Assembly: GCA_040756155.1 (NCBI GenBank)
Contig: JBFLZU010000042.1
Coordinates: 29,433 to 78,359, forward strand
From: Nitrospirota bacterium
GTDB taxonomy: Bacteria; Nitrospirota; Thermodesulfovibrionia; JACRGW01; JBFLZU01
DNA length: 48,927 bases
Reading direction: 5' to 3'
Of the stretch, positions 16,693 through 24,630 are shown one piece after another; the first letter of the stretch is position 1, and each line of letters opens with the position of its first letter. A model generated the notes under the pieces. That model saw nothing but the letters and a program-made list of their open reading frames with translations, was not told where the DNA came from and searched no databases. The position numbers and the translations under genes are program-made.

Positions 16693-17565
16693 GTGGAAAG
16701 AGAAATAGAATCAGCGATAATTGCTGATAAAAACAGAGGGATGTCAGATGTTGAGATTGGTAGAAAGTATGGAATTACATATCGCCAGTTAGAGAAGGTA
16801 ATCAGGAAGGCTACGGGCATAAGTGTAAGTTTTGTCAGGATAGAGAAAAAAATCAAGAATTTATCCCCAAAAGATTTCAAAGAAGAGACAACTACTGTAT
16901 GGAGTTTTAAGAGTCGTGGCAATTGGGCAACGCATAGTGGGGAGTATAGAGGCAACTGGTCACCATATATTCCAAGGAATGTAATCTTAAAATATTCTGA
17001 GCCAGGAGAACTTGTTTTAGATTATTTCTGTGGCGCTGGGACGACAGCGGTAGAGGCAAAATTGTTGGGTAGAAAGTGTATTGCCTTTGATATTAATGAT
17101 AAGGCTATAGAATTGGCAAAAAAGAATCTCAACTTTAGTGTTCCAATAGAAGAACTGCCGTTCCAAAAAATATACGAACCAGAATTATCTGTAGGTGATG
17201 CACGGGATTTATCCTTTTTAGAAGATAATTCAATTAACCTTATCTGTGCTCATCCACCTTATGCCAATATTATTCACTATACAGAATATAAACAGGGAGA
17301 TTTATCATATCTTGATACTGAGTATTTTCTGAAAGAGATGGAGAAGGTCGCAAAAGAAAGTTATAGGGTATTGAAACCAGGAAGACAATGTGCGATTCTT
17401 ATTGGTGATATGAGAAGATATAGGCATGTAATACCATTAGGATTTAAATTAATAAATGTTTATCTTAATGCTGGCTTTAAATTAAGAGAACTTATTATTA
17501 AACGACAACACAACTATAAAAACCGCCATTTTTCGGAAAGGAGTGCGTTTTATGAAACAATATGA
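16693..17565 (+). CDS. DNA methyltransferase with N-terminal helix-turn-helix
   Basis: A 290-residue protein with a GTG start seven bases behind GGAGG. Residues about 1-45 look like a helix-turn-helix (MSDVEIGRKYGITYRQLEKV). The catalytic part has SAM motif I LDYFCGAGTTAVEAKLLGR near 109-127 and motif IV as HPPYAN at 187-192, an unusual variant of (D/N/S)PPY. The order I then IV is that of alpha or gamma amino-methyltransferases. The protein is short and has no large target-recognition domain after motif IV. It overlaps the next gene, a probable restriction endonuclease, by 14 bp, so the pair looks like a compact type II restriction-modification system. Confidence 0.75.
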   Translation: MEREIESAIIADKNRGMSDVEIGRKYGITYRQLEKVIRKATGISVSFVRIEKKIKNLSPKDFKEETTTVWSFKSRGNWATHSGEYRGNWSPYIPRNVILKYSEPGELVLDYFCGAGTTAVEAKLLGRKCIAFDINDKAIELAKKNLNFSVPIEELPFQKIYEPELSVGDARDLSFLEDNSINLICAHPPYANIIHYTEYKQGDLSYLDTEYFLKEMEKVAKESYRVLKPGRQCAILIGDMRRYRHVIPLGFKLINVYLNAGFKLRELIIKRQHNYKNRHFSERSAFYETI

Positions 17566-18301
17566 AGCGGTAATAAAAGTTATGAAAGAAAATGGAGGAT
17601 TTGCTATTTTGAGTTACCTATATGAAAACGCACTAAAAGTACCAGAAGTTATTTGGAAAACCAAGACACCCTTTGCAACTATTCGCAGAATTGTTCAGGA
17701 TAAACGATTCTTTTTCAAAATAAAACCTGGTTTGTGGGCATTGAAAACTTATAAAAATAAACTACCCGAAGAAATACTTTCTTTAATTGAGGAAGATAAA
17801 GAAATAGAAAAAGAAGGAAAGTTTACGCATTCTTATTATCAAGGGATGATTATTGAAATAGGTAATATTAAAGGATTCAAAACATATGTTCCTTCGCAAG
17901 ATAAAAATAAAAAATTTTTAAACAGACCTTTGAAAGAATTAGTAAATTTGAATGATATTTTCAAGTTCACTTATGAAGATGTCATACAAAAAGTTCAATC
18001 CATTGATGTGTTCTGGTTTAACGAGAGAAAATTTCCTGCACACATTTTCGAAATAGAATACTCGACGGATTTCAAAAATGCTTTGTTAAAGTTCTTAGAA
18101 CTTCAGGATTTCAATGTACAGATGTATATTGCTTCATATAAAGAGAGGCAAAGAGAATTTCTATCTAAGATTGAGTTTTCTGGTTTTAAGCCTATAAAAG
18201 GAAAAACTCACTTCATAAGTTATGAAGAAGTATCACAATGGCATGCAAAATCCTATGAACTGATGCTAACCGAGAGTAAAATATTGGGCGGTGAATCATG
18301 A
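17552..18301 (+). CDS. Probable restriction endonuclease with HARE-HTH-like N terminus
   Basis: A 249-residue protein. The N-terminal 70 residues resemble a HARE-HTH domain (YEAVIKVMKENGG, TPFATIRRIVQDKRFFFKIKPGLWALK). The C-terminal half has a PD-(D/E)xK-like pattern in SIDVFWFNERK and HIFEIEYSTDFKNALLKFLEL, where D and the ExE pair could be metal ligands. The start is ATG 17552, nine bases after AAAGGAG; GTG 17543 is adjacent to that site and unlikely. Overlap with the methyltransferase gene and with the zinc-ribbon gene (ATGA) shows one translation unit. Recognition site unknown. Confidence 0.65.
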   Translation: MKQYEAVIKVMKENGGFAILSYLYENALKVPEVIWKTKTPFATIRRIVQDKRFFFKIKPGLWALKTYKNKLPEEILSLIEEDKEIEKEGKFTHSYYQGMIIEIGNIKGFKTYVPSQDKNKKFLNRPLKELVNLNDIFKFTYEDVIQKVQSIDVFWFNERKFPAHIFEIEYSTDFKNALLKFLELQDFNVQMYIASYKERQREFLSKIEFSGFKPIKGKTHFISYEEVSQWHAKSYELMLTESKILGGES

Positions 18302-18480
18302 CAGACAAATCACCGAAAAATCCTAACAGAATGGTAATTGAATGTCCATGTGGTAAAGAGTTAACTTTAGACCGTGTTGGCGGTCAATATCGGAATGAAT
18401 ATCGAGGAGAATGCGAGTGTGGCCACAAATGGGTTTTGAACGAAATATCCGAGCTGATGGTGGAAATAGAGAACTGTTAG
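18298..18480 (+). CDS. Small zinc-ribbon-like protein
   Basis: A 60-residue protein with two CxC pairs (ECPCGKEL and ECECGHKWV), spaced as in a zinc ribbon. It begins with ATGA overlap to the endonuclease gene, so it is translated with the restriction unit. Function unknown; it may assist DNA binding or be a small regulator of the system. Confidence 0.6.
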   Translation: MTDKSPKNPNRMVIECPCGKELTLDRVGGQYRNEYRGECECGHKWVLNEISELMVEIENC

Positions 18481-18806
18481 AGCTATATGTTAAGCATGCC
18501 TATAATCCATCATTAACGCTAAAATTAAGAGACCATATTTTGAGGATGCTTAGTCAGATTAAACCTGTAAATTCATTTCCACCCACTCTCCAGCTTTTTA
18601 AACCCGAACACATCGAACCCTTCAAGGAATTAGATAAAGTTGGAGAGTTCACGATTGAATTCTTGCTTGTTGCAATAGAACCTGTGGCGATACAGGAAAA
18701 AACTAATTATCCAACAGGAACCGTAACTGAAAATTTGTATGAGAATTTTGGAGTTAAAGATAGGTTTTCAGTAATCCAAGGGGCAGTATGGCGAGGTAAA
18801 AAGTGA
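18429..18806 (+). CDS. Hypothetical protein in the restriction unit
   Basis: About 125 residues, no recognised family. Its frame is open from 18411 but the first 50 or so bases overlap the zinc-ribbon gene; the start is uncertain because no good ribosome binding site is seen and later in-frame ATG or TTG codons are scarce. Sequence that looks protein-like begins around NRELLELYVKHAYNPSL and ends FSVIQGAVWRGKK. It may be a component of the preceding restriction unit or a truncated gene. Confidence 0.45.
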   Translation: MGFERNIRADGGNRELLELYVKHAYNPSLTLKLRDHILRMLSQIKPVNSFPPTLQLFKPEHIEPFKELDKVGEFTIEFLLVAIEPVAIQEKTNYPTGTVTENLYENFGVKDRFSVIQGAVWRGKK

Positions 18807-18819
18807 AAGGAGACGCTCT

Positions 18820-18984
18820 ATGCATAAATTCTTTGTTGACTTTGAATTTGCAGGTCATATTGAAGTGGAGGCGGAAACAGCAGAAGAAGCCATAGAGATT
18901 GTTGCAGAGAAGATGAGTATTGAAGAACTGGTCGAAAACATTCAGAATTTTAATGTAGGAAGGCATTATGTTGAAAGGATCTGA
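18820..18984 (+). CDS. Small acidic protein, DpnD/PcfM-like pattern
   Basis: A 54-residue protein beginning MHKFFVDFEFAG, with AAAGGAG eight bases before the ATG. Its pattern of a short beta strand, EVEAETAEEAIEIVAEK and a helical end resembles small DpnD/PcfM-like domains found in mobile and restriction loci; this is a weak resemblance. It follows the hypothetical gene by 13 bp. Confidence 0.5.
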   Translation: MHKFFVDFEFAGHIEVEAETAEEAIEIVAEKMSIEELVENIQNFNVGRHYVERI

Positions 18985-18989
18985 AGGAT

Positions 18990-19028
18990 ATGAAATCTAA
19001 AACTACCACAATCATCGGCGACAATTAA
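18990..19028 (+). pseudogene. Relic of the 5' end of a DNA methyltransferase gene
   Basis: Twelve codons reading MKSKTTTIIGDN and then TAA. This matches the N terminus of the methyltransferase at 14605 (MITKTTIIIGDS), and the DNA shares the run AATCATCGGCGA. Nothing homologous follows, so this looks like the start of a second such gene whose body was deleted. Confidence 0.6.
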
Positions 19029-19039
19029 AGGTTATTCTA

Positions 19040-19342
19040 ATGGAAGAAGAGTTAGACTTTCTTAAAGAATTTCCAAAAGACGAGAACGAGCTGTATATCG
19101 TATATGCTCGTTTTACATTTGATAACCTCTTTCGATTGCTTTTGAAAGCCGATTTTAACCATGAGGATGCCTTGTATTTTATGCTTGCTAATTGCTCATT
19201 AAGTGCGATTGTTTTTCAGGAAAGGATTCACAATAAAAAGTATAAAAAACTTTCAACAGAGGATGCATTGCCAGCAGATGAGGCTGCTCGTAGAGCAAAG
19301 GTTATTTATGATATGATACAAATAGCACAAGGGAATAACTAA
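19040..19342 (+). CDS. Hypothetical protein
   Basis: A 100-residue, probably all-helical acidic protein (LDFLKEFPKDENELYIVY, then ADFNHEDALYFMLANCSLSAIVFQERI). No family was recognised. It lies just after the methyltransferase relic and before another short relic, so the locus has been rearranged; the frame is intact and may be a cargo gene of the island. Confidence 0.5.
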   Translation: MEEELDFLKEFPKDENELYIVYARFTFDNLFRLLLKADFNHEDALYFMLANCSLSAIVFQERIHNKKYKKLSTEDALPADEAARRAKVIYDMIQIAQGNN

Positions 19343-19346
19343 ATTT

Positions 19347-19448
19347 ATGATTATTTACAACCTCTATAAACTCTTCAAAGAAGAGATTTACAATGGTTCC
19401 AGCGACCTTGTTACGGGGCAGTCGTGGCAGCAGGGAATAGAAGCATAA
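19347..19448 (+). pseudogene. Short fragment resembling the N terminus of the STAS-like gene
   Basis: A 33-codon frame containing YNLYKLFKEEIYNGSSDLVT, similar in pattern to YDLHEILRQELKNGSDNLVT at the start of the 9451 protein. It then ends quickly at TAA after GQSWQQGIEA. It is probably a truncated copy of a DUF4325-type gene; a very short functional peptide cannot be excluded. Confidence 0.4.
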
Positions 19449-19466
19449 TGGAATAGAGAGGGCTTG

Positions 19467-19865
19467 ATGTTAAAACTCAGAGGGCATCATCTTATATGTC
19501 TTCATTTCTTTAGTGGAGAGGGCTATGATGACTCTTTTGTTGAAAATCTCAAGAATGTTCTGAAAAGGGCAGAAGATGAGGAGATAGAGGTCTGTCATGG
19601 AGCAGACGATGTATGTAGAAGATGCCCCCATCTAAAAGATTATAAATGTCAATACGATGAACATGCAGATAAAGAGGTAAGAGAGATGGATGAGACAGCA
19701 TTGAGTCTCCTCAAAGTTAATCCCGACATAAGAGTTAGATGGCAAGAGGTAAAGAAAAAGATTCCAGAGATATTTTCTGAATGGTTTGAAAACTATTGTA
19801 TGGAATGTGACTGGAAACAGGTGTGTGAGAAGAATCATTTTTATTATGAATTAAAAAGGAGGTAG
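19467..19865 (+). CDS. DUF1284 family protein
   Basis: A 132-residue protein starting LKLRGHHLICLHFFSGEGYDD, the signature of DUF1284. It has many cysteines in a CxxC-like arrangement (VCHGADDVCRRCPHLKDYKC, then YCMECDWKQVCEKN) that could bind iron-sulfur or zinc. Function unknown. The start is ATG 19467; the preceding TTG would add one residue. It is separated from the SixA-like gene by three bases and probably co-transcribed with it. Confidence 0.8.
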   Translation: MLKLRGHHLICLHFFSGEGYDDSFVENLKNVLKRAEDEEIEVCHGADDVCRRCPHLKDYKCQYDEHADKEVREMDETALSLLKVNPDIRVRWQEVKKKIPEIFSEWFENYCMECDWKQVCEKNHFYYELKRR

Positions 19866-19868
19866 TCT

Positions 19869-20333
19869 ATGTTTCTCTATCTTATTCAGCATGCAGAGGC
19901 AAAGAGGGAAGAGGAAGATTCTTCTCGTCCTCTTTCTGAGAAAGGATGGCAGGACATCAAGAAAGTGGCTTCCTATGCATCCCGACTGAATCTCAAAGTT
20001 AGTGAGATAATCCATAGTGGCAAGCTAAGGGCAAAACAGACAGCGGAGGTCTTGGCAGAAAATCTAAAACCAGCCAGAGGCATCAGAGAGACCGATGGAC
20101 TTGCACCTTTAGATGACCCTAAGATATGGGTAGAACGCCTGAAAGGCGTAACAGATGACACTATGCTTGCAGGCCACCTACCTCATCTCGGGAAACTCGC
20201 ATCCTTATTACTCTGTGGAGATAAGGATAAAAATATCGTTGCATTTAAAATGGCTGGGATAGTCTGTCTCAAAAGAGACGATGCTGGAGCATGGTCTTTG
20301 CAATGGATGCTAACACCTGAAATAGTTCTTTAA
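19869..20333 (+). CDS. SixA-like histidine-phosphatase-fold protein
   Basis: A 154-residue protein of the histidine phosphatase superfamily, resembling SixA, which removes phosphate from histidine phosphotransfer proteins. Visible are LIQHAEAKREEED at the N terminus, RPLSEKGWQDI, SGKLRAKQTAEVLAE and the second active-site histidine in LAGHLPHLGKLA. The catalytic RHG motif reads QHA, so the usual arginine and glycine are replaced. Activity may be reduced or changed, although the phospho-acceptor histidine is retained. It is closely spaced between DUF1284 and a SAM methyltransferase. Confidence 0.8.
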   Translation: MFLYLIQHAEAKREEEDSSRPLSEKGWQDIKKVASYASRLNLKVSEIIHSGKLRAKQTAEVLAENLKPARGIRETDGLAPLDDPKIWVERLKGVTDDTMLAGHLPHLGKLASLLLCGDKDKNIVAFKMAGIVCLKRDDAGAWSLQWMLTPEIVL

Positions 20334-20349
20334 AAGGGAGTAGTTATCT

Positions 20350-21381
20350 ATGCCAGGGATTCTTGAGGAAGTAAAAAAGTTAAGAGAAATCTGGGGTGGA
20401 TTTAGGTCTGCGAGGGTGCTTCTGACTGCGAATAACTACAGGGTATTTGACTACCTCATAAAGCCTTTATCAGTCAGGATACTCTCGAAAAGACTTAATA
20501 CAGATTTAAGGGCAACTGAGATATTGCTTGATGCACTCACAGGACTTGGTTTTCTAAAGAAAATGAAGGGTAAATATTCAAACTCCCCTATCACATCTAA
20601 GTTCATGGTCAGTGGAAGCCCTTATTATCAGGGTGATATTATCAGGCATGCGGATACATTGTGGCAGAACTGGTCAGGACTTGATGAGGTTTTAAAGACA
20701 GGAAAACCCAATCGTAAGACATTTGACCATGGGTCATTTATCCTCGGCATGCATAACATTGCATCTTTAAAGGCAAAGGATGTGATGAAGATGATTGGGT
20801 TAAAAGGGGTTAAGACTGCACTTGATCTTGGCGGAGGACCAGGCACATATTCAATCGAGATGGCAAAGAGAGGTGTAAATGTAACACTTTTTGATTTCCC
20901 TGAGACCATCGAGATTGCAAAGAGGGTCATAAGTAACCCCTCCTTTTTCCTCCCCTTATTTAAGGGGAGGATAGGTGGGGTTAAAGGGGGTGAGGGGGAA
21001 TTTGAAAGGTCTTTTCGTGGAAAAATAAGCTTTATTCAAGGTGATTTTTTAGTGGATGATTTCGGCTGTGGTTACGATCTTATCTTTATAAGCCAAGTCT
21101 TTCATGCATATTCAGAGAGGGATAACCTTCAGTTATTGAGAAAATGTAGAAAGGCATTGAATGATGGTGGGAGGATAGTTATTCAGGATTTTTATATTTC
21201 AAAGGACAGAACACATCCTGCACAGAGTGCCCTTTTTTCTGTAAATATGCTTGTTAATACAGAAGGTGGAAGATGCTATTCAGCTGGTGAGATAAAAAGA
21301 TGGCTTTTGAGGATAGGGTTGAAAGATATAAAAGAGGATTTTATTGACGATTCGGTTTTGATTGAAGGGGTTATGAAATAG
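20350..21381 (+). CDS. SAM-dependent methyltransferase, O-methyltransferase family 2 type
   Basis: A 343-residue protein. The N-terminal winged-helix dimerisation region (about 1-100, SVRILSKRLNTDLRATEILLDAL) is followed by a Rossmann methyltransferase domain with SAM motif ALDLGGGPGTYSIEMA, then IQGDFLVDD and IFISQVFHAYSE. The family methylates small molecules such as hydroxyl groups of secondary metabolites or demethylmenaquinone-like compounds; the substrate is unknown. Around residues 197-220 a stretch rich in Pro, Phe and Gly is encoded by a palindromic repeat (20938-20999). Removing it would rejoin FPETIEIAKRVIS to FERSFRGKISF, the usual spacing. Confidence 0.8.
   Translation: MPGILEEVKKLREIWGGFRSARVLLTANNYRVFDYLIKPLSVRILSKRLNTDLRATEILLDALTGLGFLKKMKGKYSNSPITSKFMVSGSPYYQGDIIRHADTLWQNWSGLDEVLKTGKPNRKTFDHGSFILGMHNIASLKAKDVMKMIGLKGVKTALDLGGGPGTYSIEMAKRGVNVTLFDFPETIEIAKRVISNPSFFLPLFKGRIGGVKGGEGEFERSFRGKISFIQGDFLVDDFGCGYDLIFISQVFHAYSERDNLQLLRKCRKALNDGGRIVIQDFYISKDRTHPAQSALFSVNMLVNTEGGRCYSAGEIKRWLLRIGLKDIKEDFIDDSVLIEGVMK
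20938..20999. repeat. REP-like palindromic repeat inserted in a methyltransferase gene
   Basis: Perfect inverted repeat CCTCCCCTTA-TT-TAAGGGGAGG (20949-20970) flanked by runs of C on the left and G runs (GGTGGGG, AAAGGGGG, GAGGGGG) on the right. This architecture is common for dispersed intergenic repeats. Here it is read through in frame without a stop. Confidence 0.7.
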
Positions 21382-21400
21382 TAGTTTTAAGGAGAAACAT

Positions 21401-22657
21401 ATGCAAAATATACAGATCTCAAAAATTAATACAATATCAAATTTGCCTCAAATTACCTCACTTTTACTACCTGAAGGCTATGAATTATTACCCAACACTT
21501 CAGAACTTTTTGAATTAGAGTTTGCCTTCTATGAATACAAGTTTCTTACTAAAAGTGACATCATTCAAAGAGGAGCATTTTTCAAGAGTGTGGATGGAAA
21601 GCCTACCAATCATTATATGATTTGTTCTAACAATAGCCATCTCATCTGGGAAGGAAGATCTGAAATAACCAAATCATACTTTAAAGAAGGAAACTATTCT
21701 ACAGGTTATGCTACACATGGACTTTTCCCCTACAGGGGCAAATTTCATCCGCAATTAATTAAAGGCGTATTGAATATTCTCAAGATTCAGCCAGGGGATG
21801 TTGTTCTTGACCCGATGTGTGGAAGTGGAACGCTAAATGTGGAAGCCAGCATAATAGGTATTGATTCTATCGGTATTGAGAAAAGCCCATTCTGTGTATT
21901 GATGAGCAAGGTTAAATATGAGGCGTTAAAGACAAACAAAAATTTATTATCTACAGCATTCAACAATATGAGTAATTATTACAAGATGCTAATACAAAAT
22001 AAGACATTGCCCCAAGAATTTGATTTTAAAAATGGTTTTGATACAGAAAAGGCCATTACTTTACTTGCTTTTTTAGACGCTATGGGTTATTCAAGAAGAT
22101 GTTCAAAAAATATAGATATCCTTTTTCCCTCTGTTTTAAAAAGATATGTAGAGCAGATAGGCTCTTTTCTTCAAGCAAGAGATAAACTTAACCTTTGCAT
22201 TAATGAAGCAAAGTTTGAAATTGGTGATGCAATAAATCTTCCCTTAGAGGATAGTTCAATAGATGCTATCATTACTTCCCCTCCATATTCTTTTGCCATA
22301 GATTATGCAGAAAATGATCGGCCACAATTGGAATATTTAGGATATAATGTTCATAAACTTAAAGATGAAATGATTGGTCTAAAAGGAAAGACCAGAAAAG
22401 AAAAACTTGCTAATTATTTTGATGATATGAATAAGGTTTTATCGGAGATGTCACGGGTCTTGAAAGTTGGGAAATATGCAGTAATTATAATTGGCTCAAA
22501 TGATATTCAGACAGGTGGAATAAGGCTTGAGACAAAAGTTGAAGAAATGGCACTGAAAAATGGCTTTGTTATTGACCAGAAAATTGTTAAACCTATAAAA
22601 GGTATTCAGAATACAATGAAGGATGAGTATATTTTGTTTTTGAGGAAGGCTAAATGA
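21401..22657 (+). CDS. DNA methyltransferase of the second restriction system (first of two)
   Basis: A 418-residue amino-methyltransferase with motif I VLDPMCGSGTLNVEAS near 136-150 and motif IV TSPPYSFAIDY near 292-302, the I-then-IV order of the alpha or gamma type. SPPY favours N4-cytosine. A region of about 140 residues between the motifs may be the target-recognition domain. A ribosome binding site (AAGGAG) precedes the ATG. The gene overlaps the endonuclease gene by ATGA, and a second, unlike methyltransferase follows that. Confidence 0.85.
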   Translation: MQNIQISKINTISNLPQITSLLLPEGYELLPNTSELFELEFAFYEYKFLTKSDIIQRGAFFKSVDGKPTNHYMICSNNSHLIWEGRSEITKSYFKEGNYSTGYATHGLFPYRGKFHPQLIKGVLNILKIQPGDVVLDPMCGSGTLNVEASIIGIDSIGIEKSPFCVLMSKVKYEALKTNKNLLSTAFNNMSNYYKMLIQNKTLPQEFDFKNGFDTEKAITLLAFLDAMGYSRRCSKNIDILFPSVLKRYVEQIGSFLQARDKLNLCINEAKFEIGDAINLPLEDSSIDAIITSPPYSFAIDYAENDRPQLEYLGYNVHKLKDEMIGLKGKTRKEKLANYFDDMNKVLSEMSRVLKVGKYAVIIIGSNDIQTGGIRLETKVEEMALKNGFVIDQKIVKPIKGIQNTMKDEYILFLRKAK

Positions 22658-23637
22658 CCATGCATTATCCATCATTAGAAGAAAAATTTAATACTGTAAT
22701 CTCAAATAACACTTTCTATTTTCAAAATGTAGAGTATGAACAATACTATGAGGGGCATATTTCTTCGATTGCTCAGAATATTTTTCTCCTTAAAAACAGG
22801 ATAGAAAGAGAAGGGCTAAAGGAGTCTGTTTTGCTTGAACATATTACCGAAATAGAAGATGGGATTGAAGCAATTCTTACAATAACTGGATTCTCTCAGG
22901 AAAGCCTGCAACGAATTGTGTCTTTTGTTAGAGCTAAAGGAGATCCAGCCTTATCAAAGCTTGTAAACAAAGAGTTTTGGGCTCCTGAGACCATAATTTC
23001 TAATGATTTTAGAGAATGGAATTTTGATAAAATTAAAAGACTGATAAAAGAAAATAAAAAATTTGCCGAAGGTATTGTGAATTTATTCTTCAAGGGTTTG
23101 ACCATCCCAATAATAAAACAAATTATTCCTCTTTTTGAATTCAAGAAACTTGATATAAACAAGTTCAGTTTCTCAATAGCATCACTTGTAGATACCATAA
23201 TAAGGTACAAGACAAAAGGCGCTTATAAGGCTGCCAAAGAATGTAATCCTGAGATTGTAATAGAGCAGATTCTTACAGAAAACAAATTAGCTTTTGAAAA
23301 AGGAAAGTTCAGGATTCCAGAGGCAGGCAACATTCCGAGAACAATGGATTTTATAATTCCTGACAAGGTGTCTCCAAAGTTGATAATTGAGTGTTCGTAT
23401 TCCGTTACAACTGCTTCAGGGATGGGAGATAAAGCAAAGACAGAAAATACGGTTGCCGAGTATTTGAAGAAGAATTATCCAAATGTAATTTTTGTTGGTT
23501 TTGTGGATGGAATTGGCTGGTGGGTGAGAAGGGGTGACCTGAGACGCATGGTTGAGGCTTATGATTTTGTTTTTACCTTCAGTAAAGATGAACTTGACAG
23601 GTTTAAAGGTCTTCTATTGGAGGTCTTTTATGGATAA
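22654..23637 (+). CDS. Type II restriction endonuclease, DpnII-like
   Basis: A 327-residue protein. The C-terminal third carries a PD-(D/E)xK pattern: RTMDFIIPDK, then LIIECSYSVTTASGMGDKAKTENTVAEYLKK, and a GFVDGIGWWVRRG segment. These resemble the DpnII/MboI group, where a similar end includes a GW motif. The two-methyltransferase layout is also that of DpnII. The target site is not deducible. Overlaps of 4 bp upstream and 8 bp downstream tie its synthesis to both methyltransferases. Confidence 0.7.
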   Translation: MTMHYPSLEEKFNTVISNNTFYFQNVEYEQYYEGHISSIAQNIFLLKNRIEREGLKESVLLEHITEIEDGIEAILTITGFSQESLQRIVSFVRAKGDPALSKLVNKEFWAPETIISNDFREWNFDKIKRLIKENKKFAEGIVNLFFKGLTIPIIKQIIPLFEFKKLDINKFSFSIASLVDTIIRYKTKGAYKAAKECNPEIVIEQILTENKLAFEKGKFRIPEAGNIPRTMDFIIPDKVSPKLIIECSYSVTTASGMGDKAKTENTVAEYLKKNYPNVIFVGFVDGIGWWVRRGDLRRMVEAYDFVFTFSKDELDRFKGLLLEVFYG

Positions 23638-24601
23638 TAGAAAAAATTTTTTTGAGAACTTGGTAAATAAAGTTATTCAAGGAGATTGTTTAAAAGTTAT
23701 GCAGAAAATACCAGATGATAGTATTGATGTTACCTTTGCTGACCCTCCCTTTAATCTAAAAAAGAAATATAACAGCTATTATGATAAACATGAAGTTGAC
23801 GAGTATCTTTCCTGGTGCAAAGAATGGCTATATGAGATGGTTCGTATCACCAGGCCTACAGGTTCAATTTTTGTTCACAATATTCCAAAATGGCTGATCT
23901 ATTTCGGCTCATATTTGAACGAAATTGCTCTCTTTCGGCACTGGATTGCTTGGGATGCCATGGGTCCGCCGCTTGGCAGGACGCTTCTACCTAATCATTA
24001 TGGAATCTTATATTATGTTAAATCTGATAAATTCAAATTTTATGATATCAGAATGTTCCATAAGCGTTGTAGAGTTTGCCATTATGTCTTACAGGACTAT
24101 GGTGGTAAAAAAAGCCAGATGCACCCATTTGGACCGCTTGTATCCGATGTATGGACTGATATTCACAGAATCAGGCATAAAATAAGGAGGGATGAGCATC
24201 CATGCCAATTACCATTACATCTTCTGGAAAGATTATTGCTCATGAGCAGTGATGAAGGAGATATTGTGCTTGATCCATTTATTGGAACGGGGACAACTGC
24301 AATTGCAGCTAAAAAATTAGGAAGAAAGTTTATAGGTATTGATATTGACCCAAGGTATGTAGAAATATCGAATAGAAAGTTAGAACAAGCAGTGCCGACA
24401 GTAATAAATGGATGTTATGTTAGTATTTTTCTCGATGACATAATAACAATAAGAAACAGGGATTGGGACAAGATTAAAGATGCTTTCATTATTCCACAGG
24501 ACCCTTTGGAATTAGAAAAGAGAGAAATCTGTTTGTTTCATAAAAATATAAAAACAATAAAAGAAGTGGCAGGAAGAATACAGAGCAACTTATTTATATA
24601 A
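23630..24601 (+). CDS. DNA methyltransferase of the second restriction system (second of two)
   Basis: A 323-residue beta-class amino-methyltransferase. DPPFNL at 38-43 precedes the SAM motif LDPFIGTGTTAIAAKKLGR near the C terminus, the order IV then I; DPPF suggests N6-adenine. The start is ATG 23630, with GGAGG six bases upstream; the open frame continues further upstream but would overlap the endonuclease. The last 60 residues, after the SAM motif, are an extra tail. Two different methyltransferases around one nuclease fit either a DpnII-like arrangement or an asymmetric target with one enzyme per strand. Confidence 0.85.
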   Translation: MDNRKNFFENLVNKVIQGDCLKVMQKIPDDSIDVTFADPPFNLKKKYNSYYDKHEVDEYLSWCKEWLYEMVRITRPTGSIFVHNIPKWLIYFGSYLNEIALFRHWIAWDAMGPPLGRTLLPNHYGILYYVKSDKFKFYDIRMFHKRCRVCHYVLQDYGGKKSQMHPFGPLVSDVWTDIHRIRHKIRRDEHPCQLPLHLLERLLLMSSDEGDIVLDPFIGTGTTAIAAKKLGRKFIGIDIDPRYVEISNRKLEQAVPTVINGCYVSIFLDDIITIRNRDWDKIKDAFIIPQDPLELEKREICLFHKNIKTIKEVAGRIQSNLFI

Positions 24602-24630
24602 TTCTTCACAGCAATTAAAAGAAAGCTTTA

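Noticed and set aside
23552-23629. Upstream extension of the second methyltransferase of the DpnII-like system
   Set aside because: It lies entirely inside the endonuclease gene in another frame; GGAGG supports ATG 23630.
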